A stretch of DNA of 64,000 nt from Aliidiomarina quisquiliarum. GTDB lineage: Bacteria; Pseudomonadota; Gammaproteobacteria; Enterobacterales; Alteromonadaceae. A model generated the notes under the pieces. The model worked only from the letters and a program-made list of their open reading frames with translations. It was not told the origin of the DNA and ran no database searches. Below, in pieces: positions 1-10,295 of the stretch. The translations under genes and the position numbers were made by a program. How positions within the stretch are numbered: the stretch's first letter is position 1; each line of letters opens with the position of its first letter. Location: positions 420-64,419 of the forward strand of contig NZ_JAMFTN010000010.1 in NCBI RefSeq assembly GCF_023922585.1, read 5' to 3'.

Positions 1-104
1 ACCCATACGCAACTGGAAGCCAGCGATGGCACAGTTCGAGATTATATATCAGGATCGGATTTAACAGTGAAACCAGCCATTTACACAAAATCTTTTACAG
101 TCTC
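1..104 (+). mobile_element. 3' end of an IS256-family insertion sequence (cut by window edge)
   Basis: The left edge carries the last codons of an IS256-like transposase, followed about 20 bases later by a stretch (81-104) reading TTACACAAAA then a T-rich spacer and ACAGTCTC. A terminal TTTACACAAAA...ACAGTCTC-like sequence close behind the transposase stop is typical of IS256-family inverted repeats. The outer boundary is placed at about 104. The other end and the target-site duplication lie outside the window, so the family call rests on the short transposase tail plus this terminal motif. Confidence 0.65.
2..64 (+). CDS. IS256-family transposase, C-terminal 20 residues only
   Basis: Reading frame 2 is open from the window edge and ends in TAA at 62-64. 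It encodes a tail with the order PIRNW-K-PAMAQF-EIIY-QDR. IS256-family (MULE-like, DDE) transposases characteristically end in a W..A(L/M).QF.I.F..R-type segment, so this is read as the very C-terminus of such a transposase. Only 20 residues are visible, so whether the element is intact cannot be judged. A competing open frame in frame 1 (1-156) does not resemble any protein I know. Confidence 0.6.
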   Translation, partial: PIRNWKPAMAQFEIIYQDRI

Positions 105-279
105 AAAGATCCACTTTAACTGTAGTGGCATACCTATTTTTTTAGAATTAACGTAACAACTACAACATTTATATCGGGTATTTATCTATACGATCTGATG
201 TCTTATCGCAACGGCATCGCCTACGGTGCGAATAGATTCACCCCGTACACTGGAAACGTCAAGCCCCGTCTAACTGTTC

Positions 280-2481
280 TTAAAACCGCGCGCTAATACC
301 CAGCGCTACACTTCTACCTGGCTCGGCTAACAAGGGAATGTTTGGATCTGTTTCGTTCAGATCAATCACACTACTATTACGCCAGTAAGCTTTGTTAGCT
401 AAATTATATAGGCCAACATTAATGTGCATGCGATCGGTTACATACCAGCGGCTAATAAGGTCGAAGCTGGCATAGCCGGGGGTAGCAAACAATGTGGCAC
501 CGTCGGCTGCTAACAGCTGTTGCTGTGCTTTGGCAACATTGGCTATGAACCGTGTTTCCCAAGCCATGGAGGGGCTAAAATAGGCCAATTCTATATTAGC
601 GCTAGCAGGAGAAACGGAGCTTAAAGGTTGTCCCGTTTCATGGTCTTTGCTTTTTAACCATGACAGCTTTAACTGCGTATCTACATTCGCATGCAGGGAA
701 TGCTTGAAACGAAGTTCGCTACCTTTAATGGTGACTCGGTCGCGATTAATAGACTGAAATAATGATTCGCCTGTTTCAGGATTTCGCCCTAAAGGTGCAC
801 GGCTTTGAATGAAGTTTTTGTACTTGTTATAAAAAACAACCGCTTCAATGCTGGTAGAAGCGTGCCGCCACCGAAGTCCTGTTTCAAAGGTTTGCCCTGT
901 TTCCGACTTTAAATCGGGATTAGAAATGGCCCGCACATTAAATTGCGGATAGTACAAACCTATATTCACGTCTGAAAAAGGCGGCGCTCGATGCCCTTTA
1001 GCATATTGAGCAAACCATTCGGCTTGGCTGCCTAAGGGCATAAGTAAGCCAAGCTTAGGTAACCAAGAATTGGTGGTTAAGGCCGTTTGCTCCGCATTTG
1101 GGAAGCGTTCATCAAACAATTGGTCGGCTTGTGGCGAAAGTTCATAATGCTCAAAACGTATTCCCGGGCTAATAACCAAGCCCCCCCGCCATAGTTCAAT
1201 TTCATTGTGCAAATAAACGCTTGCTTCATTTATTTTAGTTTTGGGGAAATCACGCAGGGGAAATTGTTCACCAAGCAATACTTTATTATATTGTTGCGTA
1301 GCTAAATTAAGCTCTTCTCCATCACGTAAGTCGTTTACTTGGCTGGTTATCCATTCAAAACCATAACCAATTCGCTGACGTAAGTTAAACAGCTGCCCCT
1401 GCGACTCAAAGTCTGCGCTGACACCAATAGCTCGGTGGTTATAATTGAATGCGCGCCAGATATGAACTGGCTTAGCCGCGGCAAGCCGCTCTTCATAGGT
1501 GTCTTGTTGAGTATCGGTTTGCTGCAACCAAGTGCGCACGGTGCCACGGTTAATAAAGCCGAAGCTTGGCACATTCCAATCAAGCACGGCACGCTTTTGC
1601 TTTACTTCATCGTTGCCAAAAAGTCCGGTAGTTGTGCCTAACCTGCCAGTGCCTAATATAGCCTGTATGTCGGTTTCATAGGCTTCAAACAATTCGTTCA
1701 AGGTCAGCCGAATGTCGCCATAGTCGCTATGATAAGTGGTTCTTAACAACCACGATTTACTGTCACTTTCTTGTCGATCAATGGGTTGGGCCTTGCTTAA
1801 GCCCGCGACACTGGTTTCTTGTTTTTGTTGGTAGACACCTGCCAACAGTGTTGAAAAACGCCCAGCACGAAATGCATGTGCCACATTTGTCACATAACGT
1901 TCACTGTCACTGTTATAAGTAAATTGAATTCGGCTAGGGGTATCTTCTTGGCGTAATAGGTCGTCGACATTTAAGAGTTGAATAGCAGCAACGCCGCCCA
2001 AAGCTTTGCTGCCATATAAGGTAGACGCAGGGCCGCGGAGGAATTCAATATTGCTCACTAAACCAAGCTCAAGTAATCCGCGACCTGCGTTGCTGTAGCT
2101 GCCCACTGAAAAACTATCGGGAACAGGTATGTTATCCACCACAGTGACGCTGCGGTTACCACCTATACCCCGAATACGAAAGCTGCCATAACCAAAACGA
2201 CTGCTGGCTTTGTCCACTTCAATACCCGGTTGATAACGTGCAATATCGGCGATATCTAACATGATGTATCGATGCAGCTCTTCCTCATCGATAACCGTTA
2301 CCGTCCCTGCTATTGCCGATAATGCTCTGGGTTGTCGGTGAGCCACCACCGTGATCACTTCAACCCATTCTTGTTCAGCGGTTATTGTTTCGCTGTTTTC
2401 ATGCTCTAAAGTAAAAGCGTGCGCTGTAGCCAGCGCACAATAACTTAGTACTACTGCACTTGGCAGCCAAGTATATTTCAT
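280..2481 (-). CDS. TonB-dependent outer-membrane receptor, haem-receptor-like
   Basis: A 733-residue outer-membrane active transporter. It has a signal peptide (1-22, ending ATAHA), a TonB-box-like EVITVVA at 41-47, a plug domain at about 50-170 (VDNIPV, LRGPASTLYGS) and a 22-strand-type barrel ending in an aromatic residue (SARF). A GHRAP segment (496-500) followed by NPDL (521-524) resembles the FRAP/NPDL boxes of haem and haemoprotein receptors, although the usual histidine between the boxes is not seen. The start lies only 14 bases after the nirS stop on the same strand, so the two genes are almost certainly co-transcribed. A haem-type ligand is an inference; iron-siderophore or copper uptake remain possible. 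Confidence 0.85.
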   Translation of the reverse strand: MKYTWLPSAVVLSYCALATAHAFTLEHENSETITAEQEWVEVITVVAHRQPRALSAIAGTVTVIDEEELHRYIMLDIADIARYQPGIEVDKASSRFGYGSFRIRGIGGNRSVTVVDNIPVPDSFSVGSYSNAGRGLLELGLVSNIEFLRGPASTLYGSKALGGVAAIQLLNVDDLLRQEDTPSRIQFTYNSDSERYVTNVAHAFRAGRFSTLLAGVYQQKQETSVAGLSKAQPIDRQESDSKSWLLRTTYHSDYGDIRLTLNELFEAYETDIQAILGTGRLGTTTGLFGNDEVKQKRAVLDWNVPSFGFINRGTVRTWLQQTDTQQDTYEERLAAAKPVHIWRAFNYNHRAIGVSADFESQGQLFNLRQRIGYGFEWITSQVNDLRDGEELNLATQQYNKVLLGEQFPLRDFPKTKINEASVYLHNEIELWRGGLVISPGIRFEHYELSPQADQLFDERFPNAEQTALTTNSWLPKLGLLMPLGSQAEWFAQYAKGHRAPPFSDVNIGLYYPQFNVRAISNPDLKSETGQTFETGLRWRHASTSIEAVVFYNKYKNFIQSRAPLGRNPETGESLFQSINRDRVTIKGSELRFKHSLHANVDTQLKLSWLKSKDHETGQPLSSVSPASANIELAYFSPSMAWETRFIANVAKAQQQLLAADGATLFATPGYASFDLISRWYVTDRMHINVGLYNLANKAYWRNSSVIDLNETDPNIPLLAEPGRSVALGISARF

Positions 2482-2495
2482 TATAAACCCGTAAA

Positions 2496-4580
<2,085 letters not shown>

Positions 4581-4702
4581 CTACCCCTTAGTTTAATGGC
4601 TTACATAAACCAAAATAATTCACAAGCTATTATGCTACTGGCACTAATAATATAATGAGTTGTAAACTAACTAACTATATCTCTAAGTGGGCATGTCTAT
4701 AC

Positions 4703-5659
4703 TTAATGGGTATAGCTTAGTTTTCGCAAACGCCATATATCACGCACCACCTCCCAAATAGTAATGATGGCAATAACAACAAATACTATCATTGCAGTAC
4801 GTTCTATTTGCAGCAAAGTAAATACTTTCTGTAATGAAAATGCAGACTCTTGCAATAGGGGCGTTATTGTCGCAATAAATACCGCTAGGGCTGCAAAAAA
4901 CGAATTTACCACCACATTCATTATCAATCGGGTTTTATTCCACAGACGGCTACGTAGTTGCCAAAGAGAACTGCCAATGCCAAACATAATAACTGGCGTA
5001 CTCCATTGTAAAATAAGCATTAATTGGTCGCTCAGGAGCAAATTAATACTGGCCAGCTGCTCGGTCGGCATAAACTGCGGGTACCAAATAACCACCAACA
5101 AAAATATATAAGTGGCTAAGTCTGTAAATATGTCCTGTAACTTAATATGCTGCCAAGTTTGCCCTGCCGCAGGTAATTGTTCCGGTAGCCAGTTTTTGGT
5201 ATTACAGCTTTTCGGCTCGGGCTGCTTCCGAGATATCAACCAATAACTTAGTGTAATCGCGGTAAAGGCAAAATACGCATCTTCCATAAAGCCGCGGGCA
5301 AGGTTAAATAAATAACCCACTAAACCCATGTTAGCACTGCCTAACCATGCCATAGAGCTAGTAATAACCTGTAGCACAAATAGCACACCTAATACCATAA
5401 ACAGGGTATTTATATAAAGACTCATATAAGCCGAGCTAATTAACGGCAGCGGTGGCACAAACTGCTGCGCCACGGTGCGCGGATGGCCCAGTTGCTTTAA
5501 TACTACAGACACTGCACTGGCTGTTAGCTCGCCTTGCTGTGCACTCATCGAATCGAGCTGGTCCATAATATTGGCATTTAGCTCGCGGCCAATTTCTTCA
5601 CGCTTTTGTTCTGGCAGTTCACGCTGTACTGCCGCAATATATCGTTTTACAAGTTCCAT
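4703..5659 (-). CDS. Membrane protein with N-terminal HAAS-type domain
   Basis: A 318-residue protein. The first 65 residues form a charged helical domain (ELVKRYIAAVQRELPE, then ELNANIMDQL and LGHPRTVAQQF) like the HAAS/DUF1700 domain. Several membrane segments follow, roughly at 80-110, 180-205, 215-240, 250-270 and 285-305. HAAS proteins are typically encoded directly after PadR regulators, as here: its ATG shares the last A of the padR-like stop codon (TAATG), implying translational coupling. The family is thought to take part in membrane-stress or signalling circuits with its PadR partner. The substrate or signal is unknown, and the link to the denitrification genes around it is positional only. 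Confidence 0.75.
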   Translation of the reverse strand: MELVKRYIAAVQRELPEQKREEIGRELNANIMDQLDSMSAQQGELTASAVSVVLKQLGHPRTVAQQFVPPLPLISSAYMSLYINTLFMVLGVLFVLQVITSSMAWLGSANMGLVGYLFNLARGFMEDAYFAFTAITLSYWLISRKQPEPKSCNTKNWLPEQLPAAGQTWQHIKLQDIFTDLATYIFLLVVIWYPQFMPTEQLASINLLLSDQLMLILQWSTPVIMFGIGSSLWQLRSRLWNKTRLIMNVVVNSFFAALAVFIATITPLLQESAFSLQKVFTLLQIERTAMIVFVVIAIITIWEVVRDIWRLRKLSYTH

Positions 5660-6045
5660 TATGGGTTCCCCTCTGGCTTATTTGAGGCTTCTGAAAAATT
5701 GTTTATGTCGTCAACTAAGTCACCTAACACATTCGTCAGTGCGCCATTTAGCTGCTGCCATTCTTTGATCAGCGGTGTTAGTAGTGCTGTGCCTAAAGTG
5801 GAAAGCTGATAATAACGACGCTCTCGGCCTTCACTTTGTTGCCATTCACTATCGAGCAAACCTTGGTCGGCTAAACGGCGAATAAGCGGGTACAAGGTTC
5901 CTTCGTCAATATCAATACCGCCCTGCTGAAGCTGTTGGCGTAATGAATAGCCATAATGCGGCTGTTTTAGCGACCCTAATACCGCCAGTACTAGCACGCC
6001 GCGGCGCAGTTCTAAGCGCATTTTGTCTAATTGTGCTGTTGTCAT
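5659..6045 (-). CDS. PadR-family transcriptional regulator
   Basis: A 128-residue winged-helix regulator with the PadR core: LRRGVLVLAVLGSLKQPHYG, then YSLRQQLQQGGIDIDEGTLYPLIRRLADQGLL and EGRERRYYQLSTLG. PadR proteins are usually ligand-responsive repressors of their own operon, and the short form (subfamily 1) commonly pairs with a HAAS membrane protein, which follows here with a one-base stop/start overlap. It probably binds its own promoter region upstream (6046-6133). No operator was identified with confidence. Confidence 0.9.
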   Translation of the reverse strand: MTTAQLDKMRLELRRGVLVLAVLGSLKQPHYGYSLRQQLQQGGIDIDEGTLYPLIRRLADQGLLDSEWQQSEGRERRYYQLSTLGTALLTPLIKEWQQLNGALTNVLGDLVDDINNFSEASNKPEGNP

Positions 6046-6133
6046 TTCATTGCCCTTATACTATGCGCGTAAGTGTTTTTTCAGCTTTCTAGCGAGTAAA
6101 TGCCACTCGGCAACCTAAAACGCTGAATATTAG

Positions 6134-6162
6134 AAACAAAAACGCCCGCATGGGCGGGCGTT
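6134..6162 (-). terminator. Rho-independent terminator of the small lipoprotein gene
   Basis: Nine-base stem with arms AACGCCCGC (6141-6149) and GCGGGCGTT (6154-6162) and a 4-base loop. Read on the minus strand, the GC-rich stem is followed by a T-rich stretch (revcomp of 6134-6140). It sits 98 bases after the stop of the 6260-6475 gene and just upstream of padR, separating the two transcripts. Confidence 0.85.
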
Positions 6163-6259
6163 GTAATTAACCAGTTACTGAAAAATAAGTTGCCGCAATT
6201 TATCAACCCATCGAGCCATAACCTCGTAGCCTGTATTTCATATCCGTATTAAGCATTAG

Positions 6260-6475
6260 CTAGTTACAAGCGCAGGCTTTCTTGCCATTTTCAAGAAGCC
6301 ATTCGGTATAATTTCCCTGCTGACAACTGTTTTTTATTCGTAAACATTCTGACGAGTTGCGGGAGTATTCTTGGCCCGTAATCGCCCTTAATACCTTATC
6401 GGCTGTGCGTTCTGAAAAACTTTGCGAAGTGCAGCCTGATATAAGTATTAGCACCAAAATTGATATGTACTTCAT
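6260..6475 (-). CDS. Small lipoprotein of unknown function
   Basis: A 71-residue protein with a lipoprotein signal (MKYISILVLILISGC, lipobox LISGC with C15). The short mature part contains four further cysteines (C43, C50, and the closing CACN pair), which could form disulfides in the periplasm. GGGAG lies 5 bases before the ATG. It is a single-gene transcript with its own terminator at 6134-6162. I do not recognise the family; the signal peptide, RBS and terminator together support it as a real gene. Confidence 0.65.
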   Translation of the reverse strand: MKYISILVLILISGCTSQSFSERTADKVLRAITGQEYSRNSSECLRIKNSCQQGNYTEWLLENGKKACACN

Positions 6476-6620
6476 TTATGCTCCCTCATTTAGAATCCCT
6501 CAATTATTTTAGTAAGTACTTTTTATGCCCCCGCTTAATGCTTATGCTTGAAAAAGGCCTTGTGTGATCGACATACATTTAGAGTTCTATTTACCGATAA
6601 AGTTTTTGCATAACCTAAAT

Positions 6621-7976
6621 TTATCCAGCCACTGGTAAATCAAGCAGCCAAGTAGCAATACTAAAATAAATAATAACGCCAGCACCGTCGGCAATGGAAG
6701 TAATAAGCGGCGCACTCGCCGACGCTGGGTCCATATTAAAACGGCTTAGTACAAAGGGTAACGACATACCAATAACACTACCTACAATAACGATTATTTG
6801 CATGGTTAATGCCACTACAATGGCTATTTCCATGCCTCCGCGCCATACACCAAGTACCGATACTGCTGCCGCCATAGTTAAACCAAGTAAACCCGCAACA
6901 ATAAACTCGCGGCCAAGCATGCTGGCCCAGTCTTTTAAATGTACTTCACCGGTACCTAACGCGCGTACCATAAGTGTTGCCGACTGCGAGCCAGCGTTAC
7001 CGCCACTGTCTACCAATAAGGGCAAAAAGAACACTAATGCTATATAGGCCGATATGGTGTCTTCAAAATATGCTATTCCAGCCCCGGAAAATATATTACC
7101 GAACACTAATAACACCAGCCAAAACACTCGTTTTTGATATAACATTCGAATACTGGCTTCTTTTATATTCCCTACCAAACTACCCACAGCACCGGTTTTA
7201 TGGAAGTCTTCACTGGCTTCTTCCGCGGCAATGTCCATGGCATCGTCGTGGGTAATAATGCCGAGCATTTTGCCGTCGTTATTAACCACCGGCAAAGCAA
7301 TTAAATCGTATTTTGAAATAAGTTGAGCGGCTATTTCTGGTGGCGCTTCAGCACGAACTGAAATAGGCTTTTTGGTCATTAAGTCGGTAACTTTAGCGCT
7401 GGATTCGGCAACAATTAGGTCGCGTAATGAAATAGTACCTATTAATTGATTGGTATCATTCACAATATACGCTTGATAAATAATTTCTTTATCGGCTGCT
7501 GTTTCTTGCAACAATGCAATCGCTTGCACCGCCGTTAAGGCTGCGCCCAGTTGCACATAATCAGAGGTCATGACCGAGCCCGCTTCATTTTCTTTATATG
7601 AAGCTAAACGCCAAATGTCTTCCCGTTCAGCTAAGGCTATTTGCGACATCACAATCGACTGTTCTGCTGGCGTTAGGGTATTAAACAAGTCGGCCCGCTC
7701 GTCGGGCAGCATATTCAAAAACAATTCAACAAAAGGCTCGGAAGTCATGGCCGAGGCAACTTCCGACTGCTTCGCAAGCGTTAAATGGCTGAATATTTTC
7801 ACCCGTTCGTTAATACCCATCAACTGCAATAGGTCACACACTTCATGGGCGCTAAATTCAGCTATGGCAGCACCAATGTCGGCACGATGATGCTGTGTTA
7901 GTAAACTACTCATTACTATCTGGTCTGCACTATTAAGTAGTTGCCGTAAAACTGTGTGTAAGTCATTTCCGTTCAT
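6621..7976 (-). CDS. mgtE: Magnesium transporter MgtE
   Basis: Inner-membrane Mg2+ channel of 451 residues with the standard order. A helical MgtE_N domain comes first (about 30-130, with LPDERADLFNTL), then a CBS pair (about 135-260, SVMTSDYVQLG ... ITHDDAMDIAAEE) and a five-helix pore domain. The pore domain contains PLLVDSGGNAGSQSATL, the conserved selectivity region, and ends at TWLLDLPVAG. GGAGGG lies 9 bases before the ATG. It follows the exported protein gene at 7994-8674 by 17 bases, so both are probably on one transcript. Cytosolic Mg2+ gates such channels through the N and CBS domains. Confidence 0.95.
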   Translation of the reverse strand: MNGNDLHTVLRQLLNSADQIVMSSLLTQHHRADIGAAIAEFSAHEVCDLLQLMGINERVKIFSHLTLAKQSEVASAMTSEPFVELFLNMLPDERADLFNTLTPAEQSIVMSQIALAEREDIWRLASYKENEAGSVMTSDYVQLGAALTAVQAIALLQETAADKEIIYQAYIVNDTNQLIGTISLRDLIVAESSAKVTDLMTKKPISVRAEAPPEIAAQLISKYDLIALPVVNNDGKMLGIITHDDAMDIAAEEASEDFHKTGAVGSLVGNIKEASIRMLYQKRVFWLVLLVFGNIFSGAGIAYFEDTISAYIALVFFLPLLVDSGGNAGSQSATLMVRALGTGEVHLKDWASMLGREFIVAGLLGLTMAAAVSVLGVWRGGMEIAIVVALTMQIIVIVGSVIGMSLPFVLSRFNMDPASASAPLITSIADGAGVIIYFSIATWLLDLPVAG

Positions 7977-7993
7977 AAACCAAAGCCCTCCAC

Positions 7994-8674
7994 TTAACGT
8001 ACGCTGAAATAATATACAAAGCCTGCAGAAACAAAGCTTTCACGGCCCTTTTCATGAAACTTATTACCGTAGCTTACATCGAGCTGTAAGCGATTAGGTT
8101 GCACTTCAATGAAGTAACCTAATTGATAATATGACCGCCCCGCCGCTTCTCGAAATAGCTCGGCAAAAACCCATTGCGACTGAACCAGTTGCCATTGCGC
8201 GGCCATGCTACTAGTCCAATTGTCTTGCGCCTGTGGGTGCAGCAAACGCCCCGCGTTAACGTGTATTAGCAGTTGATCGTCGAACCAGCTTTTAGTTAAA
8301 GCAAAATTAAAATGGGTGTCACCAGCCAAAGAGCTACCAGCGAAAAACTCATGCCCTACTTCTACAGTAAGACCATAATGGTTGGGTTCGAGGGGTTTAA
8401 GTTCGGTTTTTGCTGAAAATGCGTACTGGGTAGGTTCGCTATGGCCTGTTTTAGCTGCGCCTAACGACCATTCTACGCCTGCGATATTACAGGCAGGAAG
8501 CAGCCAAAATGCTGGCTCACCGTTTTCCCGCTGCCACCAGCTTTCCACTTGACAGTGATCAACAATAGTCGCGTCGTCGGTAACCAATGGGCGTGCCGCG
8601 TGGGCATTATTTCCAAGTAAACAAGCAACAACTGCTACCAGTACACCAATTAATACAACACAATAATTTCGCAT
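7994..8674 (-). CDS. Exported, probably outer-membrane beta-barrel protein of unknown function
   Basis: A 226-residue protein with a signal peptide ending NNAHA (about 26) and a mature start ARPLVTDDATIVDHCQVESW. A series of alternating beta-strand segments follows, ending in an aromatic-rich strand (SAGFVYYFSVR). C41 and C62 could pair. The ARPLVTDD opening is shared by a family of uncharacterised outer-membrane proteins. It lies 17 bases upstream of mgtE on the same strand; the pairing suggests a role near the cell surface or in cation homeostasis, but nothing in the sequence fixes a function. Confidence 0.6.
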   Translation of the reverse strand: MRNYCVVLIGVLVAVVACLLGNNAHAARPLVTDDATIVDHCQVESWWQRENGEPAFWLLPACNIAGVEWSLGAAKTGHSEPTQYAFSAKTELKPLEPNHYGLTVEVGHEFFAGSSLAGDTHFNFALTKSWFDDQLLIHVNAGRLLHPQAQDNWTSSMAAQWQLVQSQWVFAELFREAAGRSYYQLGYFIEVQPNRLQLDVSYGNKFHEKGRESFVSAGFVYYFSVR

Positions 8675-9051
8675 ATACCCTGCTACGTTTACTTTTAAAA
8701 CACCCTTACTTTATTAAAGCCTTACACTTTACAAGGCTTTTGTTCATAAGCCTTAGCATATTAAAGTGCGCTATAAATTTGTCTAATTTGGCTTGCAAAG
8801 CACGTGGTACTAACAAATAAAGAAGAGATACCTCAATAGTAATATAAGCTTAACTGGCAAGCCAATTAAACCGCTTCTGCTGGTGCTTTTGCCCTCATTG
8901 TCGTTTTATTTACATAAGTATATGGCGCTACCGCTATTTTTTACTTCATTGCTAAATTCCGCTTTGTACACTATTTAAACGTTATTACAAAGATAATGCA
9001 GTTCCTTGTAAGAACATGATCCATGTCATTTTCATAAACGAGGGCCACATA
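8675..9051. other. Intergenic region between the mgtE operon and the nor operon
   Basis: 377 bases with two divergent transcription units on its flanks. It contains one clear inverted repeat (8716-8740). No FNR/DNR-type TTGAT-N4-ATCAA box or strong NsrR palindrome could be found by eye upstream of the nor genes. Only a loose ATGA/TCAT repeat at 9016-9029 was noted. No coding potential convinced me; a short frame ending at 8820 on the plus strand overlaps the start of the 7994-8674 gene and looks spurious. Confidence 0.6.
8716..8740 (-). repeat. Hairpin in the leader of the exported protein-mgtE operon
   Basis: Perfect 8-base arms AAAGCCTT (8716-8723) and AAGGCTTT (8733-8740) with a 9-base loop, about 45 bases upstream of the 8674 start codon on the minus strand. 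A third AAGCCTTA copy follows at 8749-8756, so an alternative pairing is possible. It could be a 5'-UTR structure or operator for the mgtE operon. It is far too short to be the known Mg2+ riboswitch. Confidence 0.4.
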
Positions 9052-9321
9052 ATGCAACGGTTAACCGATTTTATTATCGCTTTCCTTTCCTCTGGGGCAG
9101 CGGTGTTGCTTTCACTACCATTTTGGCGCGACAACGAATATTTTGCCGAGTCTGACCTGTATTGGCAGATATATTTTATTCTTGGCTTTATTTTGGGCGT
9201 GTACGTTATTTATGTCTTCATTGGCAGTCTACGCATGCTGTTTATTCATGCTAACGACGAAGCGCAAGCCGCCCAATGCCAAGACCATCAATGTCAAAAT
9301 AAGCAGGAGGGTGAGTCATGA
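9052..9321 (+). CDS. Small two-helix membrane protein preceding norC
   Basis: An 89-residue protein with two hydrophobic helices (about 8-22 and 39-62) and a hydrophilic tail carrying H and C residues (HANDEAQAAQCQDHQCQNKQ). The ATG at 9052 has GAGG 8 bases upstream; an ATG at 9016 lacks a ribosome site. Its TGA overlaps the norC ATG by 4 bases (ATGA), and norC overlaps norB in the same way, so it is the first gene of a tightly coupled nor operon. I do not recognise the family. A role in NorCB assembly, metal insertion or electron input is an inference from coupling only. Confidence 0.7.
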   Translation: MQRLTDFIIAFLSSGAAVLLSLPFWRDNEYFAESDLYWQIYFILGFILGVYVIYVFIGSLRMLFIHANDEAQAAQCQDHQCQNKQEGES

Positions 9322-10295
9322 CTTGCACAACGTCCGACGACAAAAGCTGTGAAACACCACGCCGCCATGGGGCTTTATGGGTGTTAAGCCTGATGGTAGT
9401 TATTTTCGTACTACTTTCTTACTTTTCTTTTATTGATGAACGCGGCCAAGTTGTACCAGACCAAATTAGCTATAAAAGCTTTTCAGCAGATGAAGGCAAG
9501 CGAATTTTTCAAGCCTATAACTGCATGGGTTGTCACACTATTGTAGGTAACGGTGCTTATTTTGCGCCCGACTTAACAGAACAATATAAGTATACGGGCC
9601 CGGCATGGTTAGAAGCCTTTTTACCAGCCGCGGCAAGTTGGCCAACCGCAGCTGCTGTGCGCGTTCATTTAGCCACCCCAGAACAACTAGCACTTGCTGG
9701 TGTTAGCTCGTTTGAAGAGTACCTAGAAAAATATCCAGGGGCAGCTGAGCGCATAGACCGGCGCGCGGGCAAAATATCGCACATGCCTAACCTTGCATTT
9801 CGAGAGGGTGAAGTAGCGAAGTTGATTGCCTTTATGAAATACAGTTCAGCAATGAATAAAGAAGGCTGGCCGCCTGAAGTAAGAACCGGCAGTTTAGAAA
9901 ACCGTTTAGCCCTTGCCTACGGCCCTGCCGTACTGCCTATGGCCGCAGCTGTTACCAGCGTGGCAGCTACTACCAATACAACCAACTTAGTGGCCTTGGG
10001 TGAACGCCTTACGGCTGAATATGGCTGCAATGCTTGCCATGCTACCGACACCAGCAGACGCATTGGCCCTGGCTGGGGTGATTTATTTAACAGCATGGTT
10101 GAATTAGCCGACGGCAGCACAGTTAAGGCCGACAAAACCTATTTAACTGAAGCTATTTTAAACCCGAATACCCAGCTAGTTGCAGGCTACCCTGCAGGGT
10201 TAATGCCCGCTTATAACAACCTAATAAAACCAGATGAGCTCGAAGCCATGGTGGCTTATTTAGCTTCATTATCTAATGTGGGGAACGAGCTATGA
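9318..10295 (+). CDS. norC: Nitric oxide reductase cytochrome c subunit NorC, diheme fusion
   Basis: Electron-input subunit of the cytochrome c-type NO reductase. It has a short cytosolic start, one membrane anchor (about 19-39), and a NorC cytochrome c domain with CMGCH (69-73) and a likely axial Met in SHMPNL (M156). An Ala/Thr-rich linker (about 205-222) leads to a second cytochrome c domain with CNACH (237-241) and likely axial M296 (AGLMPAY), similar to the cytochrome domain fused to COX subunit II in caa3 oxidases. It has 325 residues against about 150 for ordinary NorC. It overlaps its neighbours on both sides by ATGA. Confidence 0.92.
   Translation: MTCTTSDDKSCETPRRHGALWVLSLMVVIFVLLSYFSFIDERGQVVPDQISYKSFSADEGKRIFQAYNCMGCHTIVGNGAYFAPDLTEQYKYTGPAWLEAFLPAAASWPTAAAVRVHLATPEQLALAGVSSFEEYLEKYPGAAERIDRRAGKISHMPNLAFREGEVAKLIAFMKYSSAMNKEGWPPEVRTGSLENRLALAYGPAVLPMAAAVTSVAATTNTTNLVALGERLTAEYGCNACHATDTSRRIGPGWGDLFNSMVELADGSTVKADKTYLTEAILNPNTQLVAGYPAGLMPAYNNLIKPDELEAMVAYLASLSNVGNEL

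Noticed and set aside
1-156. Open frame 1 running from the window edge to a TAA at 154-156
   Set aside because: The translation has no recognisable features and overlaps the IS256-like transposase tail in frame 2, which is the better explanation.
192-279. A GTCTAAC sequence and imperfect stem left of the TonB receptor gene, resembling an integron attC site
   Set aside because: Only one RYYYAAC-like core is present, with no matching GTTRRRY partner or integrase nearby; likely chance.
8587-8820. 77-codon plus-strand frame across the start of the 7994-8674 gene
   Set aside because: It overlaps a well-supported signal-peptide gene antisense, has no ribosome site, and runs through the hairpin.
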